64,000 bases of DNA from Marinoscillum pacificum (GTDB lineage: Bacteria; Bacteroidota; Bacteroidia; Cytophagales; Cyclobacteriaceae). A program made the position numbers and the translations under genes. Position 1 is the stretch's first letter, and the number at the start of each line of letters is the position of its first letter. The stretch covers positions 186,001-250,000 of the forward strand of contig NZ_JAMZMJ010000006.1 of assembly GCF_024714495.1 (NCBI RefSeq), in the 5' to 3' direction. Positions 43,512 to 53,700 of this stretch are shown piece after piece. The notes beneath the pieces were generated by a model. That model made no database searches. It saw nothing but the letters and a program-made list of their open reading frames with translations, and was not told the DNA's origin.

Positions 43512-43780
43512 AATCTATGGAGACTGATTCAACAACTAATATAAATCAGATAGCTGCCAGTCTTTTTCATTTCTCAAAAAAACAATCTTCTGTTTCCTTC
43601 ATGGAGATACTTTCAGTAATCTTGTAGTGTCTTCGGGGAATACTTTAGGTGAATCATTTTGATTAGAATAAATATTGGTTTTCCCATTAGACTTTGAATT
43701 TAGAAAAACAACGTTTTTGATTCGGATAAATCGCTAACCCAGGGATTTCACAACGATTTTAAAACACAAATAGCATAGAA

Positions 43781-44542
43781 ATGAGAAAGAACATTGCGGC
43801 TGGAAACTGGAAAATGAATCTTGACCTTGACGCTGGAAAAATATTAGCGTCTGAGGTAATCAATATGACTGCTGATGAGGTGAGCAATGATGCAGAGGTA
43901 ATCTTGATTCCTCCATTTGTACACATCACAAGCGTAAAACAACTAGCAGGTTCTGCAAAGAACGTATTTGTTGGAGCTCAGAACTGTAGCGATAAAGCTA
44001 GCGGAGCGTTCACTGGTGAGATCTCTGTAGAGATGTTGAAATCAGCAGGTGTTGACTACATCGTGGTAGGACACAGCGAAAGAAGAGAAATCTATGGTGA
44101 AGATGATGCTTTGCTTGCTTCTAAAACGAAAGCAGTATTGGAAGGTGGCTTGAAGCCAATTTTCTGCTGCGGAGAAAAATTAGAATCTAGAGAGGCTGAG
44201 CAGCATTTTGCTGTTAATAAGGAGCAAATCGAAAAAGGTCTTTTCGGTTTATCCAAAGAAGAAATTTTGAAAGTAGTGATTGCTTATGAGCCAGTTTGGG
44301 CTATAGGTACTGGAGTAACGGCTTCATCTGATCAAGCGCAAGAGATGCACGCATATATCAGAGGTTTGATCGCTGAGCAATACGATCAGGAAACCGCAGA
44401 TAGCATTTCTATTCTATATGGAGGTAGTGTGAAACCTGACAATGCGCAGGAATTGTTCGCACAGCCAGACGTAGATGGAGGTCTAGTAGGTGGTGCTAGC
44501 TTGAAGAGCCGTGATTTTGTAGACATTATTAAATCATTCTAA
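43781..44542 (+). CDS. tpiA: Triosephosphate isomerase
   Basis: 253 residues. Catalytic His in VGHSERR, Glu in YEPVWAIGTG, the N-terminal AAGNWKMN with the catalytic Lys, and the phosphate loop LYGGSVKPDN are all present. It interconverts dihydroxyacetone phosphate and glyceraldehyde 3-phosphate. Its TAA overlaps the next ATG by one base (TAATG at 44540-44544), so prmA is translationally coupled. Confidence 0.97.
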   Translation: MRKNIAAGNWKMNLDLDAGKILASEVINMTADEVSNDAEVILIPPFVHITSVKQLAGSAKNVFVGAQNCSDKASGAFTGEISVEMLKSAGVDYIVVGHSERREIYGEDDALLASKTKAVLEGGLKPIFCCGEKLESREAEQHFAVNKEQIEKGLFGLSKEEILKVVIAYEPVWAIGTGVTASSDQAQEMHAYIRGLIAEQYDQETADSISILYGGSVKPDNAQELFAQPDVDGGLVGGASLKSRDFVDIIKSF

Positions 44543-45360
44543 TGAGTTTCATTACACTCACAATTAATTGTGACGAAGAAAAGAGAGAGTTCCTGATTGC
44601 GGAGCTCTCTCTTTTGCCTTTTGATGCATTCGAAGAAACAGAATCGGGTCTTCTCGCATCATGCGAAAAGGAAGGCTATGATGCCGAAGAAGTAAAAGAA
44701 GTGCTAGATCGCTATCAGGTGGAATATCAGGTAGACGAAGTGGAAAAGGTGAACTGGAACATCGAATGGGAGAAAAACTACGATCCGGTGATTGTTGGTG
44801 ATCAATGTATCGTTCGAGCTACTTTCCATGAACCAAAACCTGAATTTCCTTACGAGATCATCATCACGCCAAAAATGTCTTTTGGTACGGGTCATCATGC
44901 CACCACCTGGCAAGTGCTGAAATATGAATTGGGATTTGATTTTACTGGCAAAAAAGTGATTGACGTGGGCTGTGGTACGGGGGCTTTGGCAATCATGTCA
45001 CACCTTAGAGGCGCCACAGATATTTCTGCCGTAGATATAGATGATTGGTGCATAGAAAATAGCGAAGAGAATTTTGCGTTAAATGGATGCGAGCATATCA
45101 AGTTGCAGCTTGGCGGAATAGAAGTGATTCCTGAAACGGAGCAATTTGATGTGATGCTGGTAAATATCAATAAGAACGTGTTATTGGATCAAATGGCGGA
45201 TTATGAAAAACGTCTGGCACCAAATGGCATACTCGTTCTTAGTGGATTTTATCAGGAAGATATTGCCGACTTAAGAGCCTCTGCTGAACCATTAGGATTA
45301 ACTTATTCTACTGAATCAGAAAGAAATAGGTGGGCGATGTTAGTCTTCGAGAAGAAATAA
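44542..45360 (+). CDS. prmA: Ribosomal protein L11 methyltransferase
   Basis: 272 residues. The SAM-binding motif I is VIDVGCGTGALAI and the N-P-P-like motif is replaced by V-N-I-N-K-N-V-L, as normal for PrmA. The N-terminal substrate domain shows W-x-x-E-W-E-K-N-Y-D-P. It trimethylates lysines and the N-terminus of L11. Translationally coupled to tpiA. Confidence 0.93.
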   Translation: MSFITLTINCDEEKREFLIAELSLLPFDAFEETESGLLASCEKEGYDAEEVKEVLDRYQVEYQVDEVEKVNWNIEWEKNYDPVIVGDQCIVRATFHEPKPEFPYEIIITPKMSFGTGHHATTWQVLKYELGFDFTGKKVIDVGCGTGALAIMSHLRGATDISAVDIDDWCIENSEENFALNGCEHIKLQLGGIEVIPETEQFDVMLVNINKNVLLDQMADYEKRLAPNGILVLSGFYQEDIADLRASAEPLGLTYSTESERNRWAMLVFEKK

Positions 45361-45388
45361 TTAGCGAGCAATTCTCTAAATTTATAAG

Positions 45389-48300
45389 ATGAAGCGATTC
45401 TGCCTACTAGCAACTATGATTTTATGCCTGGGATATCAACTCAGTGCGCAAAGGTCTTTTTCTGAAGATAAGGCAGAATTTTACCGTCAGGTGATGTCCA
45501 AACTGAATAGTTTCGGAACAGAATCAGCTAGAAAAGTAGCTTATGACTTCAATGCTGCCTGGAACAGTAAATTCACTTCAGAACATCAGGACCTGATTCA
45601 TAAGATTGCTTTGCGTATGGATCGCAAAGGCATTCCGTTTGACCCTGCTTTCCGACATTATTTTAGTTACCTGGCATTCGCCGATGCTCAAGCTCACCTG
45701 ACCAGAGACCAAGTTACTCAGGTGCTGAAGATCAATGAGCAGGTTTTAGAAACCATGACAGGAGAGGAGTATGGTAAATATTTGCTGAGTATGAACATAT
45801 TCATGGCTCGCAGGTATTTGACTCTTACCAAAAACCTTATCATTAGAACGGATAATGGAACGTATAGCTTTAATCTGCTTGATGATTATGTTCAGATTGA
45901 AGAAGAGGAGCCACTACAACAATATTTAGAACAAAACTTTGAGCCTGAGCCAGAACCAGAAGTTATTGTTCAGGAAACCGAGACTCTTGCTGCTGATGAC
46001 GGATGGAGTAACGATGATTGGGGCAATGATGATGACTGGGGAGACGATTGGGGCAATGACGATTGGGGTTCCAATGACGATAATTGGGTTGACGATCAGG
46101 ATACCTGGGGTTATGATGTATCGGGAGAGGTAATCGAACAGGAACCTGAGGTTGAACAAAGAAATTTTGTATCGGCCATAGCCCAGGATTATGTGGCCAA
46201 TCTAAGGGCAAAATATAGACACCCATTACTGGAAGGTCCTGTCATAGACTTGCAAAACAATAGCATGTTGATCGCCACAAAATATGACTCCTTCAACATA
46301 AAGGAAACCGATGGCAAGTTCTTGCTCAAAACCCGCGTATATGCCGGAGAAAATGCAGTGATTAACTGGCCTCAACAAAACAAAAGCTTTCCTGGTGCAG
46401 TCGTTAACTTAAAACAGTTTTACATACGTGCCGATCATTATGGTTTTTGGACACCATATGCTACGCTTACCAGTCCTTCCTTATTTAATGGACAAGTAGA
46501 AGGATATTTTGAATTCAAAAGTGTCAGAAGACGCCCGGGAACATTAAGTCAGTATCCTATTTTTAGGTCCAACGAGGCCAATGTCGAATTAACGCTTCCA
46601 GGGAATCGAGTTAAATACAAAGGTGGAGTAGAGCTAAGAGGAAATGATTTATACGGAGCTGCAGTTTCTCGTCACAAAGGTACTTTGACGGTGTTAGATG
46701 GAAAGGGAACAAGAGCTGTTTTCAGAGCGGTTGAATTTGAATTCCGTGTAGACAGTATGATTTATGCAGACAATGCTTCTGTGAGTATCATCAACGGTAA
46801 CGACTCAACTTATCATCCGTCAGTAGAGATGTACTATGACGGGTCTAAAGGAAAATTGACTGCCATTAGAACCAAGAAATATAACGTTACTCCTTTTTAT
46901 AGTACCTATTTCAAGTTCAATATCAATGCTCAGGGTTTCACCTGGCGATTAGATGATGGAGAAATTGATTTCAACATCATGCAGGGTAAAGATTTGATTG
47001 CAGTAACATTTGAATCCAAAGATTATTTCAATTATGCCCGTTTCAGCAAGCTAGCAGTAGGTCATAACTTCCATCCAGTAATTACGAGTGTTTTCTACGC
47101 CAATAAATTCGGAACGCGTGATTTCGTAGACCAGGAAATCGCAGATTACTTCAAAGTTGATATCAAACAAGTCAAAAGCGGCATGCGGACTTTGGAGCAA
47201 TATGGTTTTGCTTCATACAATCATGAAACTGGTTTGGTCAAGTTAAAAGACAAAGCCTACCTATACCACGATGCATCTGGTGAAAAAGTGGATTATGACA
47301 ACATTATGATTCCATCTATCGAGCCTGAAAAACCGAATGCGACCTGGAGACTTGATTCCTCAGATATTATGGTCAATGGAGTAGAACGATTCTATTATAC
47401 TTCTGACTTCAAGGTGTATGCCGAACCAGATAGCGGAGTAATATTTTTGAAACAGGACCGCAATATCTTCATGGATGGGATGGTCCATGCTGGTGAGTTT
47501 GAATACAAAGGGAAAAGTTATGAATTTGATTATGAGGGCTTTTTAATCAATATGCCTGTAATTGACTCCATCAGAATATCTCTTAAAACTCCGGATTCAT
47601 TAATTGCCGAAGGTGCTTCAAAACAAACCGCCTTACCGAACCACTTAAATGGTACATCTGGAACACTGTATTTAAATTATCCAGATAATAAGTCAGGAAA
47701 AAGATCGTCATCACAGTATCCAGACTTTGTATCCGAATCTGAGGCTATTGTTTACTTTGATGGTGTGGAGGTACTAAATGGTGCTTATGACAAATCTGTG
47801 AAATTCATCATTCCTCCGTTCGATTCAGACAGTTTGGATAGTGAAGCAACTATATCCTTTGATGGTACTTTCAACTCCGGTGGTATTTTCCCGACCTTCC
47901 AGGAAACACTGAGTTTGCAACCGGATCAATCACTAGGTTTTATTCACCAGATTCCACCATCAGGTTACAATTTATACGGTACAGAAGCCCGAACCTACGA
48001 GAAAATACGATTGAGTAACCAAGGTATGAGAGGAGGAGGTAAAATTGACTTTATTACCTCTACGATCTATTCTGATGACTTTGTTTATTATCCAGATTCT
48101 GTGGCCGCATATGGTAGAGGGGGTACAATCAAGCCGGGAGAAATAAATGGAGCGAGTTATCCAGAGGCAGTTTTGGGACCTTATCGAATGCACTGGGAAC
48201 CTAGAATCGATAGTATGCACTTGCAAAACCTACGTTCACCGTTCAAATTCTACAATGCAACCGCAACTTTGGATGGTGCCGTAAACATCACTTCAAGAGG

Positions 48301-50269
48301 TGTATATGGTATTGGTACCATGCTTACCAGAGGTTCCAAGTCAATATCCAAAGATCTGAACTTTAAGCAGTACTCATACAGTGCACGCCATGCAGACTTT
48401 GAAGTTTTAACAGATAACCCGAATAAGCCCGCGATGGCCGGGGATGATATTAGTTTGAACTTTGACCTAACTACTAATACTGCGGTGGTGCAACCTGAGA
48501 AGCAAGGGGTTGCAGCGATTTCTTTCCCATACGCCCAAATGAAAACTTCCATTACACGAGCTGTTTGGGATTTGGAAGATTCTACCGTAACAATGACCAA
48601 GCCGGATAATGTTCCTTTAAGGAATTCTTACTTCTACACGACTAGAAAAGAACTAGACTCCTTGGCGTTTAACGCTCGACAGGCGACCTATGACCTGAAT
48701 ACGAAAGAATTAGAAATTACAGGGATCCCTTACATCATCGTAGCAGATGCGAAAATTATCCCAAAAGGAAATAAAACAACCATTTTGGAAAATTCAGAGC
48801 TACAACAATTCCAGAATGCTGAAGTAATTATCGATACGTTGAATGAATACCATTATCTCTATGATGGTGATATTAAGATACTTTCACGAAACGCTTTCAT
48901 AGGTACTGCGAAATATCAGTTAGTTACTGGAATAGACACGTTCGCCATCAAGTTTGATCGATTTGTTTTGGAAGATGTCTTTGTTGATGAAAAGCCGGTA
49001 ATAATGACCGTGTCAGGTGGCCAGGTTTTAGCTAAAGAAAATTTGAAAATAGCGCCAGGGTTTTATTACAAGGGTGAAACTAAAATGTATGCCAATAAAA
49101 AATCTCTGGACCTGAATGGGTCAGTTAAATTGATTTTGCAAGATCCATCTTATGACTCGTGGGTATTGTATGAGCGTACGGATGGAAATCCTTTTGTAAG
49201 TATCGATTTCACGAATGCTTATTTTGATAATGAGGAGAAAGCGGTAGCAGGATTGTTTTATGATCTTCGTGGCGGTCTTTACAGTAGTTTCGTACGACCA
49301 AAGAAAAGTGGAACGGATGAGGCATTTTTTATTGCAAAGGGCCAATTGGAATATGATACTGCCTCACTCACTTATCGCATTGAAAAGCCATCCAAGACCT
49401 TAGGTGAGAGTTACGATGGACACACATTGATTTATGATGACAACTCCAAGAACCTGATATTTGAAGGGCCTGTGAGTTTCTTTGGTCAGTTTGCAAAAGA
49501 TGTGACTGTAATGTCCTCCGTCATGGGGACTGGAAATGTAGAATCAAACGAATATGAATTGGATGCATTCCTTGGCTTTGAGTTTAAAAACTCTGGAGAT
49601 TACATGAAGATTATGGCTCAGGACCTTACAGATATCGTTGAGCGATTGGGTCCTCCATTGGCGAATGACATATCACTTCCACTTCTGTACAAATTAGCGA
49701 ATCTTACTTCTGATAAGCTGGCAAGAGAATATGAAACTGGGAGTTTGAAAGATTATCGCCCGCTTCTTGAAGTAGCAGATAATTTGGTCAAATCGCTAGT
49801 AGTCTCCGGTGTGAAAATGAAGTGGTCTCAATCGAATCAGGCATGGTACAATACTACTAAGTTGGCCATTTCCAATATCTACGGTACAGATATCAATGCC
49901 AAGCTGGATGGGTTCATTGAAATCAAGAAAGACCTGTCTAACAATGATATTCTGAACATCTTCATTACGCCAGCTCCAGGAACCTGGTACTTCATAAGCT
50001 ATTCCAATAATAACCTGATGATGTACTCCTCCAATAGCGCGTTCAATGATGAAATTACTGCAGAATCTAATTACGGAAAGGCGAAAGCAGATGAGTTGGT
50101 CTTAGTACTGGGTGATGATACAGAAACACTTACGTTTATCAACAATTTCAGAGAGACCTATTTCGGAATCACAGAGCCTTACGATTTGATCTCTCCTCAG
50201 GATGTCAATTTAGAGGATGAGAACTTTGAAACCATACAAGAAGATAAGGACGATGGGTTTGGGTTCTAA
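45389..50269 (+). CDS. Giant exported protein with Asp/Trp-rich segment
   Basis: 1626 residues with a signal peptide ending QLSAQ near residue 21. Residues about 30-170 are helical. A low-complexity segment at 203-243 alternates Asp, Asn, Trp and Gly (units like D-D-W-G-N). The remaining ~1350 residues are long runs of beta strands without a catalytic motif I recognise; one segment, Y-D-L-N-T-K-E-L-E-I-T-G, and the following I-V-A-D-A-K-I-I recall OstA/LptD-like strand repeats, but the match is weak. It is probably an outer-membrane or periplasmic structural protein. It follows prmA by 28 bases and precedes a peptidase gene with its own promoter. Confidence 0.8.
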   Translation: MKRFCLLATMILCLGYQLSAQRSFSEDKAEFYRQVMSKLNSFGTESARKVAYDFNAAWNSKFTSEHQDLIHKIALRMDRKGIPFDPAFRHYFSYLAFADAQAHLTRDQVTQVLKINEQVLETMTGEEYGKYLLSMNIFMARRYLTLTKNLIIRTDNGTYSFNLLDDYVQIEEEEPLQQYLEQNFEPEPEPEVIVQETETLAADDGWSNDDWGNDDDWGDDWGNDDWGSNDDNWVDDQDTWGYDVSGEVIEQEPEVEQRNFVSAIAQDYVANLRAKYRHPLLEGPVIDLQNNSMLIATKYDSFNIKETDGKFLLKTRVYAGENAVINWPQQNKSFPGAVVNLKQFYIRADHYGFWTPYATLTSPSLFNGQVEGYFEFKSVRRRPGTLSQYPIFRSNEANVELTLPGNRVKYKGGVELRGNDLYGAAVSRHKGTLTVLDGKGTRAVFRAVEFEFRVDSMIYADNASVSIINGNDSTYHPSVEMYYDGSKGKLTAIRTKKYNVTPFYSTYFKFNINAQGFTWRLDDGEIDFNIMQGKDLIAVTFESKDYFNYARFSKLAVGHNFHPVITSVFYANKFGTRDFVDQEIADYFKVDIKQVKSGMRTLEQYGFASYNHETGLVKLKDKAYLYHDASGEKVDYDNIMIPSIEPEKPNATWRLDSSDIMVNGVERFYYTSDFKVYAEPDSGVIFLKQDRNIFMDGMVHAGEFEYKGKSYEFDYEGFLINMPVIDSIRISLKTPDSLIAEGASKQTALPNHLNGTSGTLYLNYPDNKSGKRSSSQYPDFVSESEAIVYFDGVEVLNGAYDKSVKFIIPPFDSDSLDSEATISFDGTFNSGGIFPTFQETLSLQPDQSLGFIHQIPPSGYNLYGTEARTYEKIRLSNQGMRGGGKIDFITSTIYSDDFVYYPDSVAAYGRGGTIKPGEINGASYPEAVLGPYRMHWEPRIDSMHLQNLRSPFKFYNATATLDGAVNITSRGVYGIGTMLTRGSKSISKDLNFKQYSYSARHADFEVLTDNPNKPAMAGDDISLNFDLTTNTAVVQPEKQGVAAISFPYAQMKTSITRAVWDLEDSTVTMTKPDNVPLRNSYFYTTRKELDSLAFNARQATYDLNTKELEITGIPYIIVADAKIIPKGNKTTILENSELQQFQNAEVIIDTLNEYHYLYDGDIKILSRNAFIGTAKYQLVTGIDTFAIKFDRFVLEDVFVDEKPVIMTVSGGQVLAKENLKIAPGFYYKGETKMYANKKSLDLNGSVKLILQDPSYDSWVLYERTDGNPFVSIDFTNAYFDNEEKAVAGLFYDLRGGLYSSFVRPKKSGTDEAFFIAKGQLEYDTASLTYRIEKPSKTLGESYDGHTLIYDDNSKNLIFEGPVSFFGQFAKDVTVMSSVMGTGNVESNEYELDAFLGFEFKNSGDYMKIMAQDLTDIVERLGPPLANDISLPLLYKLANLTSDKLAREYETGSLKDYRPLLEVADNLVKSLVVSGVKMKWSQSNQAWYNTTKLAISNIYGTDINAKLDGFIEIKKDLSNNDILNIFITPAPGTWYFISYSNNNLMMYSSNSAFNDEITAESNYGKAKADELVLVLGDDTETLTFINNFRETYFGITEPYDLISPQDVNLEDENFETIQEDKDDGFGF

Positions 50270-50286
50270 TACGTCCTGTATATTTG
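50258..50286 (+). promoter_or_regulatory. Promoter of the M20 dipeptidase gene
   Basis: TTTG (50258-50261) and TATATTTG (50279-50286) match the -33 and -7 boxes with a 17-base spacer. The -33 box lies within the last codons of the giant gene. The ATG at 50303 follows 17 bases after the -7 box. Confidence 0.5.
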
Positions 50287-50302
50287 CGGAAAAAATTACT
50301 CC

Positions 50303-51667
50303 ATGGACCCAATACAACATTTCGAAGCAAATAAAGAAAACTACTTAAACGAACTTCTTGATCTTCTTAGAATACCATCTGTTAGTGCAGATTCCAAATT
50401 CAAAGGAGATGTACGACAAGCTGCTGAATTTGTAAAGTCAAAATTGGAAGCAGCAGGAGCCAATGCTGAACTTGTAGAAACTCCTGGACACCCGATTGTC
50501 TATGGAGAGAAAATCATTGACCCTTCATTACCAACCGTATTGGTGTATGGTCACTATGACGTACAGCCTGCAGATCCATACGAACTATGGGATAGCCCTC
50601 CATTTGAGCCAGTAATTAAAGACGAGCGTATTTATGCGCGTGGTGCTTGTGACGACAAAGGTCAGATGTACATGCACATTAAGGCATTCCAATCGTTGAT
50701 GGAAACCGATTCATTGAAATGTAACGCGAAGTTCATGATCGAAGGAGAGGAGGAAGTTGGTTCGTCTCATCTGGAGGATTTTGTAAAAAGCAATAAGGAG
50801 AAATTAAAAGCTGATGTTATCTTAATTTCAGATACATCGATCATTAGCAATGATACTCCATCCATTACCGTTGGCTTAAGAGGGTTGAGCTATTTGGAAG
50901 TGGAAGTAACAGGTCCAAACAGAGACCTTCACTCTGGAGTATATGGTGGAGCTGTTGCCAATCCTATTAATACGCTTTGTCAGATGATCAGTAGTCTACA
51001 GGATGCTGACGGCAAGATTACCATTCCAGGATTTTATGATAAAGTGGAGGAGTTGTCTCAAGAGCAACGTGCTGAAATGGCCAAAGCACCATTTGACCTG
51101 GATGAGTATAAAAAGGATTTAAAAATTGATGATATCAAAGGTGAGGCGGGCTTTTCTACAATTGAGAGAACAGGTATTCGTCCGACATTAGATGTAAATG
51201 GTATCTGGGGAGGATACATTGGAGAAGGAGCGAAAACCGTATTGCCATCTAAAGCATACGCAAAAATTTCAATGCGATTGGTTCCACATCAGGTAAGTGA
51301 TGAGATCACGGAGCTTTTCGAAAAGCATTTCAAAGCAATTGCCCCTGATTCAGTAAAAGTAAAAGTTACTCCGCATCACGGTGGTGAGCCTGCAGTGATT
51401 TCTACAGAGTCAGCAGCCTATCAGGCAGCGAGTAAAGCATTTGAAGAATCCTGGGGAAAAACACCGATTCCAACTCGTGAAGGAGGAAGTATTCCAATTG
51501 TGGCATTATTCCAACAGGAATTAGAGCTTGATCCTATTTTGATGGGATTTGGTTTAGATTCGGATGCAATCCACTCTCCAAATGAGAGTTACGGTTTGTT
51601 TAACTTTTACAAAGGGATTGAAACGATTTGTCATTTTTATAGGTTCTTCTCTGAGTTAGAGCGATAA
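50303..51667 (+). CDS. M20 family dipeptidase
   Basis: 454 residues. Metal ligands are seen in V-Y-G-H-Y-D-V-Q-P-A-D, then R-G-A-C-D-D-K-G-Q, I-E-G-E-E-E-V-G-S and a C-terminal H-S-P-N-E-S. It fits the CNDP/PepV-like M20 group, which cleaves dipeptides with two zinc or manganese ions. No signal peptide, so it acts in the cytoplasm. It is followed 37 bases later by dsbD. Confidence 0.92.
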   Translation: MDPIQHFEANKENYLNELLDLLRIPSVSADSKFKGDVRQAAEFVKSKLEAAGANAELVETPGHPIVYGEKIIDPSLPTVLVYGHYDVQPADPYELWDSPPFEPVIKDERIYARGACDDKGQMYMHIKAFQSLMETDSLKCNAKFMIEGEEEVGSSHLEDFVKSNKEKLKADVILISDTSIISNDTPSITVGLRGLSYLEVEVTGPNRDLHSGVYGGAVANPINTLCQMISSLQDADGKITIPGFYDKVEELSQEQRAEMAKAPFDLDEYKKDLKIDDIKGEAGFSTIERTGIRPTLDVNGIWGGYIGEGAKTVLPSKAYAKISMRLVPHQVSDEITELFEKHFKAIAPDSVKVKVTPHHGGEPAVISTESAAYQAASKAFEESWGKTPIPTREGGSIPIVALFQQELELDPILMGFGLDSDAIHSPNESYGLFNFYKGIETICHFYRFFSELER

Positions 51668-51704
51668 ACCGTTAGATTTAGACTATACATTATCAATAGC
51701 TTTC

Positions 51705-53687
51705 ATGCGAAAAATTCTCGGATTACTACTAGTACTTTTTATTGCAGGTGCGTCCAATGCGCAAATAATTAAGCCGGCAACCTGGAAAGTAAGTTTATCG
51801 GAAACAAAACCAGAGAAAGGTCAGGAGATATCTATTATCTATGATGTAAAGATTGATCAAAAATGGTATCTCTATTCCAATGATTTCGATCCTGATCTTG
51901 GACCGACAGTAACGGAGTTTTCTTTTGAGCCGCATGAAAGCTATGAATTGATTGGTGATCCACAGCCGATCAACCCCAAAAGGAAATACGACTCTCTTTG
52001 GGAAGGAGAAGTAAGTATTTTCTATGAAAAGGCACAGTTTGTTCAAAAAGTAAAGATTCTGGACCCGAGTTACGTGATCAAAGGCGGGTACAGCTACCAG
52101 GTTTGTTCAGATATTGACGGCAAGTGTATCTTGTTTGACGATACCTTCACTTTTCAGTCAAAGGGAGGGTCAAAATCAGAAAAAAAAAGCACTGACGAAT
52201 CTAAGGGACTATTAGAGCAAAGAAGCTCAACGGATGCTTATTCATTAGCTTCTTTTATGTTAGTGGCCTTTTTGGCCGGTCTTGCTGCATTGTTGACACC
52301 ATGTGTTTTTCCAATGATTCCTATGACCGTGACTTTTTTCACAGGAAAGGATAATCACAAGAAAGGGAGATATGTCAATAGCTTGTTCTATGGCTTTTCG
52401 ATTATCTTAATTTACTCTTTAATTGGGTTGGTCTTGGCTCCATTTATGGGACCAGAAACTGCCAACGATTTAGCAACAGGTTGGATTCCTAACCTAATCT
52501 TCTTTACCGTATTTGTCGTTTTTGCCCTATCTTTTTTCGGGCTTTTCGAGATCACACTGCCCCACAAATGGGTGAATAGTGTGGATGCGATGGGTGACAA
52601 AGGAGGTTTGATAGGAGTGTTTTTCATGGCAATGACTCTTGTGCTAGTTTCCTTTTCTTGTACAGGACCAATTGTTGGTAGCATTCTTGTGGAATCTGCA
52701 GGAGGTTTGGCTCTAAAACCGGTTCTTGGTATGGTGGCTTTCTCTGCGGCATTTGCCATTCCTTTTACGCTATTTGCTTTGTTTCCGAACTGGTTAAATT
52801 CTTTGCCAAAGTCTGGAGGCTGGCTCAATTCAGTCAAAGTAGTTCTAGGATTTGTTGAATTAGCTCTTGCTTTCAAGTTTCTAAGTATAGCTGACCAGGC
52901 TTATCACTGGGGGTTATTAGATAGAGAAATATACCTGGGCATTTGGATAGTCATTTTCAGTTTCCTGGGTCTCTACTTATTGGGTAAAATCAAATTGCCT
53001 GGAGATAGTGATGCTTCCAATGTTTCAGTAGGAAGGTTAATTTTATCAATGATCACATTCACATTTGTGGTGTACATGATTCCTGGTCTGTTTGGTGCAC
53101 CATTAAAAGCAATGGCTGGTTATTTACCTCCCATGTCCACTCATGATTTCAATCTGGTAGAGACTATCAGAAGTTCTGGAGGAACGGCTCCTGTAACATC
53201 GGTTAATGAACAGTGCGAAGATCCACTCTATGATGATTTTCTCCATTTTCCACATGGACTAAAAGGTTACTTTGATTATGAGCAGGCGCTAGAGTGTGCC
53301 AAGGCAACTAACAAACCAATTTTCGTGGATTTTACAGGTCATGGTTGTGTGAATTGTCGAGAAATGGAAGCAAGAGTTTGGTCCGAACAGCCAGTGTTGA
53401 GTCGTTTGCAACAGGACTTTATTTTGCTAGCGCTTTATGTGGATGATAAAACGGAGCTACCAGAGAATAAATGGTATACTTCTTCGTATGATAATAAAGT
53501 GAAGAAAACAATCGGCAAACAGAACGCCGATTATCAAATCACTAGATTTAATAACAACGCACAGCCATTTTACGTGATTTTGTCGCCAGAAGGAGAGCTT
53601 TTAACAGAACCTACTGCTTATGACTTAAATGTTGATAACTTTGTAGCGTTTTTAGAAAAAGGCAAACAAGCTTTACGGAAGAGATAG
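51705..53687 (+). CDS. dsbD: Thiol:disulfide interchange protein DsbD
   Basis: 660 residues with a signal peptide ending ASNAQ. The N-terminal periplasmic domain (to about 170) has a C-S-D-x-D-G-K-C motif. Eight or so membrane helices follow, with the redox Cys in TPCVFPM and FSCTGP. The C-terminal thioredoxin-like domain carries G-C-V-N-C near residue 547. It passes electrons from the cytoplasm to periplasmic thiol proteins. The M23 gene follows within 13 bases and is probably co-transcribed. Confidence 0.92.
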   Translation: MRKILGLLLVLFIAGASNAQIIKPATWKVSLSETKPEKGQEISIIYDVKIDQKWYLYSNDFDPDLGPTVTEFSFEPHESYELIGDPQPINPKRKYDSLWEGEVSIFYEKAQFVQKVKILDPSYVIKGGYSYQVCSDIDGKCILFDDTFTFQSKGGSKSEKKSTDESKGLLEQRSSTDAYSLASFMLVAFLAGLAALLTPCVFPMIPMTVTFFTGKDNHKKGRYVNSLFYGFSIILIYSLIGLVLAPFMGPETANDLATGWIPNLIFFTVFVVFALSFFGLFEITLPHKWVNSVDAMGDKGGLIGVFFMAMTLVLVSFSCTGPIVGSILVESAGGLALKPVLGMVAFSAAFAIPFTLFALFPNWLNSLPKSGGWLNSVKVVLGFVELALAFKFLSIADQAYHWGLLDREIYLGIWIVIFSFLGLYLLGKIKLPGDSDASNVSVGRLILSMITFTFVVYMIPGLFGAPLKAMAGYLPPMSTHDFNLVETIRSSGGTAPVTSVNEQCEDPLYDDFLHFPHGLKGYFDYEQALECAKATNKPIFVDFTGHGCVNCREMEARVWSEQPVLSRLQQDFILLALYVDDKTELPENKWYTSSYDNKVKKTIGKQNADYQITRFNNNAQPFYVILSPEGELLTEPTAYDLNVDNFVAFLEKGKQALRKR

Positions 53688-53700
53688 GGTTTTATTGAAT

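Noticed and set aside
45926-46226. Antisense and frame-shifted ORFs over the Asp/Trp-rich segment
   Set aside because: Repeated codons in the low-complexity segment keep other frames open; their translations are runs of Ile/Pro/Thr without signals or domains.
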